A DNA stretch of 64,000 bases, from assembly GCF_003610235.1 (NCBI RefSeq), contig NZ_RAPR01000001.1, forward strand, positions 1,922,001-1,986,000. Reading direction: 5' to 3'. Source of the DNA: Catellatospora citrea (GTDB lineage: Bacteria > Actinomycetota > Actinomycetes > Mycobacteriales > Micromonosporaceae). Of this stretch, positions 59,321 to 64,000 are shown in pieces (the first letter of the stretch is position 1; each line of letters opens with the position of its first letter). Below the pieces are notes generated by a model. The model was given only the letters and a program-made list of their open reading frames with translations, searched no databases and was not told where the DNA came from. The position numbers and the translations under genes are program-made.

Positions 59321-59351
59321 GGCCGCCTCGACGAGGCGGCCTTTGCTTTTT
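59321..59351 (+). terminator. Trp attenuator terminator
   Basis: A nine-base perfect stem GGCCGCCTC/GAGGCGGCC with a GAC loop (59321-59341), followed by TTTGCTTTTTT. It is a canonical intrinsic terminator, rare in so GC-rich a genome, between the leader peptide and the anthranilate synthase gene. Confidence 0.9.
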
Positions 59352-59394
59352 TCGGTCGCCCGGCGCACGGCCCACCCGAACCGGGAGACCATCG

Positions 59395-61305
59395 ATGAAC
59401 CTGCTCCACGATCTGCTCGGCGCGCCCGACCCGGGCCCGTTCGCGCTGCTGCGACGCGAAGGTTCCGAGCACCTCGAGGTGCTGCGAGGTCCGCTGTCCA
59501 CCGTGGCACGGCTGGCCGACATCCCCCTGCCCGAGCACGCGGACGGCGACGAAGCCGGTCCTCGCACGCTCGCCCTGGTGCCCTACCGCCAGCTCGTCGA
59601 GCGCGGCTTCGACCGCATCGACGACGGCACGCCGCTGGCCTGCCTGACCATCGAGTCGTACGACCGCATCCCGCTCGCCGAGGCCCTGGCGGCCCTCCCG
59701 GACACCGTGCCGGACGTGACCGACCTCGGCTTCGACATCGACGACGCGGCCTACCGGGAACTGGTCGCCGCGGTGCTGCGCGACGAGATCGGCCACGGCG
59801 CCGGATCCAACTTCGTGATCCACCGCACCGCCCGCGCGCACACCGACGCCGACCCCCGCCTGCTGGCCGGGGCCGCGCTGCGCCGCCTGATCTCGGGCGA
59901 GCGGGGCGTGTACTGGTCGTTCCTGGTCCACCTGCCCGGAGAGAGCGGCCGCACGCTGGTCGGCGCGTCCCCGGAACGGCACGTCAGCGTCGACGACGGC
60001 CTGGTGATGATGAACCCGATCTCCGGCACGCTGCGCCACCGCGACCTCGCGCCGGGCCCGGACGGGCGCGAGACGCTGCTGAGCTTCCTCAGCGACCGCA
60101 AGGAGATCAACGAGCTGTCGATGGTGCTCGACGAGGAGCTCAAGATGATGGCGGTGGTCGCCCAGCAGGGCGGCCAGGTGCTCGGCCCGTACCTCAAGCA
60201 CATGACCCACCTCACCCACACCGAGTACCTGCTGGCCGGGCGCACCGACCTGGACGTGCGCGACGTGCTGCGGGAGACCATGTTCGCCCCGACGCTGACC
60301 GGCAGCCCGATCGAGAACGCCGCCCGCGTCATCGCCCGCTACGAGACCTCCGGCCGCGCCTACTACGCCGGGGTGCTGGCGCTGCTCGGCCGCGACGCCG
60401 ACGGCCGGCAGACGCTGGACGCGCCGATCCTGTTCCGCTGCGCCGACATCGCCGCCGACGGGTCCATCGCGGTCAAGGCGGGCGCGACGCTGGTGCGCGA
60501 CTCCACCCCGGACGGCGAGGTCGCCGAGACCCACGCCAAGGCGGGCGGCGTGCTCACCGCGCTGGGCCTGCGCACCGCGCCGGACGCGCACTCCGCCGCC
60601 GACATCAAGGAACTCGCCGCCGACCCGGCGGTACGCGCCACGCTGCTGGCCCGCAACGAGCGGCTGTCGCGGTTCTGGCTGGCCGAGCGCGCCGCCGAGC
60701 CGGTGACCGGCCCGCTGGTGGGCCGCACCGCGCTGATCGTCGACGCGGAGGACACCTTCACCGGCATGCTCGGGCACGTGCTGCGCTCGCTGGGCATGCG
60801 GGTCACCGTCCAGCCCACCACGGCACTCGGCGGCCTCAGCTCGTACGACCTGGTGGTGGCCGGACCGGGGCCCGGCGATCCGGGCGACGACACCGACCCG
60901 CGGGTGGCGACGCTCGGCCGGGTCGTGGAGGAGCGGCTGTCCCGCAACGCGCCGCTGCTCGGCGTGTGCCTGGGCCACCAGGTGCTCAGCCGCCGCCTCG
61001 GCCTGCCGATGCACCGCCGCGACGTGCCCTACCAGGGCCTGCCGTGTGACATCGACCTGTTCGGGGTGACCCGCCGGGTGGGCTTCTACTCCACCTTCAC
61101 CGCGGTCGCCCCCGCCGACACCCTGTCCACCCCGTACGGCGACCTGCAGCTGTCCCGCGAGGACGGCACCGGGTTCGTGCACGCGCTGCGCGGGCCCGGC
61201 TTCGCCGGAGTGCAGTTCCACCCCGAGTCGGTGCTCACCGAGCACGGCCCGGAGCTGCTCACCGAGCTGGTGACCGGCATCTTCACCCCGGCGGCGGTCG
61301 CCTGA
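59395..61305 (+). CDS. Fused anthranilate synthase (TrpE-TrpG/PhzE-like)
   Basis: Converts chorismate and glutamine to anthranilate; 636 residues with both subunits in one chain. Residues about 1-430 are the chorismate-binding part (GASPERHVSV, NPISGTLRHR, DEELKMMAVV). After a linker, residues about 445-635 are a class I glutamine amidotransferase with nucleophile GVCLGHQ and the His-Glu pair in VQFHPES. Such fusions also include PhzE, which makes ADIC; the Trp attenuator upstream argues for tryptophan supply. GGGAGA precedes the ATG. No other trp gene is adjacent. Confidence 0.9.
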   Translation: MNLLHDLLGAPDPGPFALLRREGSEHLEVLRGPLSTVARLADIPLPEHADGDEAGPRTLALVPYRQLVERGFDRIDDGTPLACLTIESYDRIPLAEALAALPDTVPDVTDLGFDIDDAAYRELVAAVLRDEIGHGAGSNFVIHRTARAHTDADPRLLAGAALRRLISGERGVYWSFLVHLPGESGRTLVGASPERHVSVDDGLVMMNPISGTLRHRDLAPGPDGRETLLSFLSDRKEINELSMVLDEELKMMAVVAQQGGQVLGPYLKHMTHLTHTEYLLAGRTDLDVRDVLRETMFAPTLTGSPIENAARVIARYETSGRAYYAGVLALLGRDADGRQTLDAPILFRCADIAADGSIAVKAGATLVRDSTPDGEVAETHAKAGGVLTALGLRTAPDAHSAADIKELAADPAVRATLLARNERLSRFWLAERAAEPVTGPLVGRTALIVDAEDTFTGMLGHVLRSLGMRVTVQPTTALGGLSSYDLVVAGPGPGDPGDDTDPRVATLGRVVEERLSRNAPLLGVCLGHQVLSRRLGLPMHRRDVPYQGLPCDIDLFGVTRRVGFYSTFTAVAPADTLSTPYGDLQLSREDGTGFVHALRGPGFAGVQFHPESVLTEHGPELLTELVTGIFTPAAVA

Positions 61306-61372
61306 GGCGGAGTTATCCACAGATCGCGTGGGGGGCGTTGTGCCGTCCCCCACGCGCTGCCACTCTCGATGC

Positions 61373-61684
61373 GTGACGCAGCTGACCGGCGAGCCCCCGC
61401 AGACCCTGCGGCTGGCGGCGGACCTGGAATCCCTGGCCGAGGCCCTGCACCGGGCCCCGCTGCCGCCGCCGGAGCGTCCCTCCGCAATGGACGCGTCCGT
61501 CGCAACCGCGCACCTGGCCACGGTGCGGGCGGCCGAACACGCGCTCGTGGCGCTCGCTGACGGCCTGCTCACCGACGCTGACCGGCTCTACCTGGTCGCG
61601 GCCACCCACCGGCGCGCGGAGGAGCAGTCGGCCGCAGACCTCGACCGTGTCCGCGACCCACGCCGCCCCCGGGGCATGTGGTGA
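61373..61684 (+). CDS. Small helical protein, probable WXG/EspC-like partner
   Basis: A protein of 103 residues, mainly helical (TLRLAADLESLAEALHRAP and later ATVRAAEHALVALADGLL). Length and pattern resemble EspC/type VII secretion-associated proteins, and it is 19 bases upstream of a gene whose product starts with a WXG100-like hairpin. The GTG start is at 61373. I infer that it pairs with the downstream protein's N-terminus for export; no motif proves this. Confidence 0.6.
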   Translation: MTQLTGEPPQTLRLAADLESLAEALHRAPLPPPERPSAMDASVATAHLATVRAAEHALVALADGLLTDADRLYLVAATHRRAEEQSAADLDRVRDPRRPRGMW

Positions 61685-61703
61685 CCCGCCGGCCGGGTGT
61701 CCG

Positions 61704-63476
61704 GTGAGGCCGGAATCGCCGTCGGGCGCGGTCGCGGAGTTCGTCATCGCGCTGCCGCCGCTGTGGTCGCTGCCGGTGCGCGAGGCGCCGCTGCTGGCGG
61801 CGGCACAGCGCTGGCGGTCCTGCGCGGCGCTGGCGGCCGACACCGCCGACGGGCTGGCCGCGGCCACCGCCGCGAGCGCGGCGTGGACCGGCGCCGACGC
61901 GACGGCCTACGAGGATTCCCGCAGGCGGCTGGCCGCCGGGGCCGCGCTCGCCGCGGAGCTGGCCCGGCGGGCGGCGCTCGCGCTGGAGGCTCTGGCCGGG
62001 CGGCTGACGTCGGTGCAGCGGCACCTGGACGAGTCGCTGGCCCGGGTCACCGCCGCGGTGCCCTGCCGGGGCGGCCCGGAGCGGGTCCTGTTCCTCGCGC
62101 CCGGCCCCGCGCACGCCGCCCGGGTGCACGCGGCCGCCGCCGAGGCGACCGACCTGCGCGGCGACCTGACCGCCGCGACCCGCCAGGCCGAAGCCGCCCT
62201 CGCCGCCGTCACGGCGGGCTGGCACGAGTTGGCCGGGGCGTTCCCGCCTGCCGCGCAGCCGCCGACGCCGGAGCCGTCGGAGCCGGTGGTGGTGCGGGGC
62301 GGCGGCGTCACCCTGGTGAACACCGGCGCGAACGACGACGACGTGGTGGTCACCGTCGACGCCGCCGGCCGTCCGCTGGTGCTGGTCGGCGGCGTGACGG
62401 TCGCCGCGGTCCCGGACGGGCGGCTGGTGGTGCGCACCGGGGCCGGGGACGACCGGGTGCGCGTCGACCCGGCCGTGGCGGCCTCGGTCAGCGTGCTCGC
62501 CGGCGCGGGCGACGACCGGATCGACGGCGGGCGCCTGCTGCACGGCGCGGGCGGCGCGGACACGCTGCTCGGCCGCGACGGCGACGACCTGCTGCTGGGC
62601 GGCGACGGCCGGGACTACCTCGACGCCGGGGCCGGGGCCGACGTGGCCGACGGCGGTCCGGACGACGACACCGTGTACGGCCTGAGCGGCGACGACACGC
62701 TGCGCGGCGGCACGGGACGCGACCACCTGTCCGGCGGCCGCGACCGCGACCTGCTGTCCGGCGGGGACGGCGACGACGTGCTCACCGGCGGCGGGGGCGC
62801 CGATGTCCTCGACGGTGCGGGCGGCTTCGACCGCGCCTACCGCGACCTGGCCGATCCCGCCGCCGAGGCCGAGTCCTCGCACGTCGCACCGCAGACCGCG
62901 GCAGGCGCCGGGATCAGGGTCACCGGCACCGCCGAGTTCGCCGAGCGCGTCGCCTCCGATCTGGACCTGCTGCGGGCGTCGCCTACCGGGCGGCGCATGC
63001 TGGCCGAGCTGGACACCGCGCTGGCCGGCAGCGACAGCTGGCTGCCCGGCGACGCGCCGGACACCCTGGAGGTCCGGGAGCTGCCATTCGGGGCCGCCAA
63101 CGGCTTCGCGGGCGTGGACGGGGACGCCGACCGGCACGTCATCTCGTACGAGCCGGGTTTCCAGGGCCTGCCGGGCAGCGCGCCGCCGGTAGTGGTGCTG
63201 TACCACGAACTGGCGCACGTCTGGGACGACCTGGCCGGGCACGACCACCCGGGTGCGCACAGCCGGGACGACCTGATGTGGGACGGCGACGGCTGGGTGC
63301 CGGTGCCCGACCGGGAACGGGTGGCGGTCGGCCTGCCGATCGACGATGACGGGGATCCGACAACGCCCGAACGCCTCGACCCGCACCACCCGTATCCGCT
63401 GACGGAGAACGCCCTGCGCGATGAGCTGGGCGTATCCGGCAGGCAAACATACGGCACGCCGCGCCGCCCTACGTGA
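61704..63476 (+). CDS. WXG-like, RTX repeat, M91 family metalloprotease
   Basis: A protein of 590 residues in three parts. Residues about 15-190 are a long helical region with SAAWTGADATAYEDS, like the WXG turn of ESX-exported proteins. Residues about 270-380 hold RTX calcium repeats (GRDGDDLLLGGDGRDYLDAG and several more GGxGxD units). Residues about 410-590 are a zinc protease with YHELAHVWDD, resembling the M91 family known from the bacterial effector NleD. There is no signal peptide. The GTG at 61704 is the likely start; one at 61647 would overlap the upstream gene. Targets are unknown. Confidence 0.82.
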   Translation: MRPESPSGAVAEFVIALPPLWSLPVREAPLLAAAQRWRSCAALAADTADGLAAATAASAAWTGADATAYEDSRRRLAAGAALAAELARRAALALEALAGRLTSVQRHLDESLARVTAAVPCRGGPERVLFLAPGPAHAARVHAAAAEATDLRGDLTAATRQAEAALAAVTAGWHELAGAFPPAAQPPTPEPSEPVVVRGGGVTLVNTGANDDDVVVTVDAAGRPLVLVGGVTVAAVPDGRLVVRTGAGDDRVRVDPAVAASVSVLAGAGDDRIDGGRLLHGAGGADTLLGRDGDDLLLGGDGRDYLDAGAGADVADGGPDDDTVYGLSGDDTLRGGTGRDHLSGGRDRDLLSGGDGDDVLTGGGGADVLDGAGGFDRAYRDLADPAAEAESSHVAPQTAAGAGIRVTGTAEFAERVASDLDLLRASPTGRRMLAELDTALAGSDSWLPGDAPDTLEVRELPFGAANGFAGVDGDADRHVISYEPGFQGLPGSAPPVVVLYHELAHVWDDLAGHDHPGAHSRDDLMWDGDGWVPVPDRERVAVGLPIDDDGDPTTPERLDPHHPYPLTENALRDELGVSGRQTYGTPRRPT

Positions 63477-63597
63477 CGTCGCCACCACCGTCTGCTATGG
63501 AGATCCGGCCGATTGCATCCGGACGCCCTTGTTTGACACAGTGTGCGACGTTGATCGCAACGCGACGTTGTGGTGGTCAGGGGAGGAATCAAACATC

Positions 63598-64000
63598 ATG
63601 ATGGGTCCACAGCACGCGCTGTCCGGCGCGGCCACGTGGCTGGCCGGGTCCTGGGTGGCCGCGCAGTTCTTCGACTATCCCCAGTCGGCCACGACCATCG
63701 CGGTCGGCGCCGCGGTGTGCGCGGGCGGGGCGCTGCTGCCCGATCTGGACATGTCCGGCAAGGTGACCAAGGGCCAGGGCGGCTCGACCGTCTCCCGCAG
63801 CTTCGGCGTGGCCTCGCTGTTCGTCGCCGAGGTCATCGAGAAGATCTCGGTCGGCGTGTACACGGCCACCAAGTTGAGCAAGGACCCCGACCGGCACAAC
63901 GGCCACCGCACGCTGACCCACACGCTGCCGTTCGCGGCCCTGATGGGCTTCGGCTCGATCTGGCTGTGCACCAGGTACGGCCGGTGGGCGGTGATCGGCA
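63598..64000 (+). CDS. YdjM-like metal-dependent hydrolase, membrane protein (partial)
   Basis: The first 134 residues of a membrane protein of the LexA-binding, inner-membrane-associated hydrolase (YdjM) family. MGPQHALSGAATWLAGSW, GALLPDLDM and GHRTLTHTLPFAALM are the family's conserved His/Asp stretches, near or within membrane helices. GGGGAGGA lies 10 bases before the ATG. The gene runs off the right edge. Whether members are truly hydrolases is not settled. Confidence 0.85.
   Translation, partial: MMGPQHALSGAATWLAGSWVAAQFFDYPQSATTIAVGAAVCAGGALLPDLDMSGKVTKGQGGSTVSRSFGVASLFVAEVIEKISVGVYTATKLSKDPDRHNGHRTLTHTLPFAALMGFGSIWLCTRYGRWAVIG

Noticed and set aside
63533..63570. Promoter for the YdjM-like gene with TTGACA at 63533-63538
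   Set aside because: No acceptable -10 lies 16-19 bases downstream; a GCGACGTTG repeat (63545, 63562) is present, but its role is not clear.
1..64000. tRNA, rRNA, CRISPR arrays, insertion sequences or prophage
   Set aside because: I saw no cloverleaf-like TTCGANNC context with matching acceptor stems, no regular spacer arrays and no transposase, integrase or phage structural proteins. A tRNAscan and an ISfinder search would settle this.

Overview
The window is very GC-rich with GC-biased third codon positions, many GTG starts, frequent 4-base ATGA gene overlaps, SARP and SigE-type regulators, a 10-methyl fatty acid gene pair, a conservon fragment and a WXG100-like secreted protein. Together these point to an actinomycete chromosome, most likely Micromonosporaceae. 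I cannot name the species from the sequence alone. I recognised no tRNA, rRNA, insertion sequence, prophage or CRISPR array.

Left edge (1-7.4 kb). A minus-strand operon reads peptide, 89-residue protein, SARP regulator, leader-binding E1 protein and YcaO cyclodehydratase, then runs off the window. It is the start of an azole/azoline (TOMM) RiPP locus. A LuxR/TrmB-like regulator lies divergent to it across a 533-base gap. 7.4-15.7 kb: a secreted sugar dehydrogenase, a methyltransferase, an unknown HEAT-like protein, a glutamine synthetase-like enzyme overlapping an amidohydrolase (the two halves of FluG), and an RsbW-like ATPase. 15.7-25.6 kb: the BfaB/BfaA lipid methylation pair, a zinc-lid adenylate kinase, a MarR-controlled efflux pump, a type II NADH dehydrogenase-like enzyme, an EF-hand protein, a LigD-type ligase, and a GntR regulator with a clear operator.

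25.7-36.4 kb: an extracytoplasmic set comprising an M43 protease, a GH18 glycosidase, a deacetylase/glycosyltransferase fusion, a sigma factor with a putative membrane partner, and a second sugar dehydrogenase carrying four beta/gamma-crystallin-like domains. A toxin-antitoxin pair with a frameshifted toxin lies among them. 36.4-49.9 kb: glyA under a ZTP riboswitch, a GH15 enzyme, regulators, a sigma/beta-propeller pair, hrpB, NAD kinase, a GNAT and CorA. 49.9-59.1 kb: a multicopper oxidase, a phosphatase, a HAD enzyme, a PIG-V-like mannosyltransferase, a Ser/Thr kinase and a two-gene conservon fragment. 59.2-64 kb: a Trp-attenuated fused anthranilate synthase, a WXG-RTX-M91 metalloprotease with a small upstream partner, and a YdjM-like protein cut by the window edge.

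Regulation is unusually readable here. Several genes appear leaderless (TAnnnT six or seven bases before the start codon). Operators can be proposed for the MarR, GntR and antitoxin regulators, and both an attenuator and a riboswitch with a plausible switching mechanism are visible. The strongest leads for something new are the truncated TOMM locus, the WXG-RTX-M91 protein, the crystallin-tailed dehydrogenase and a paired 31-base palindromic repeat found both between genes and inside a coding region.
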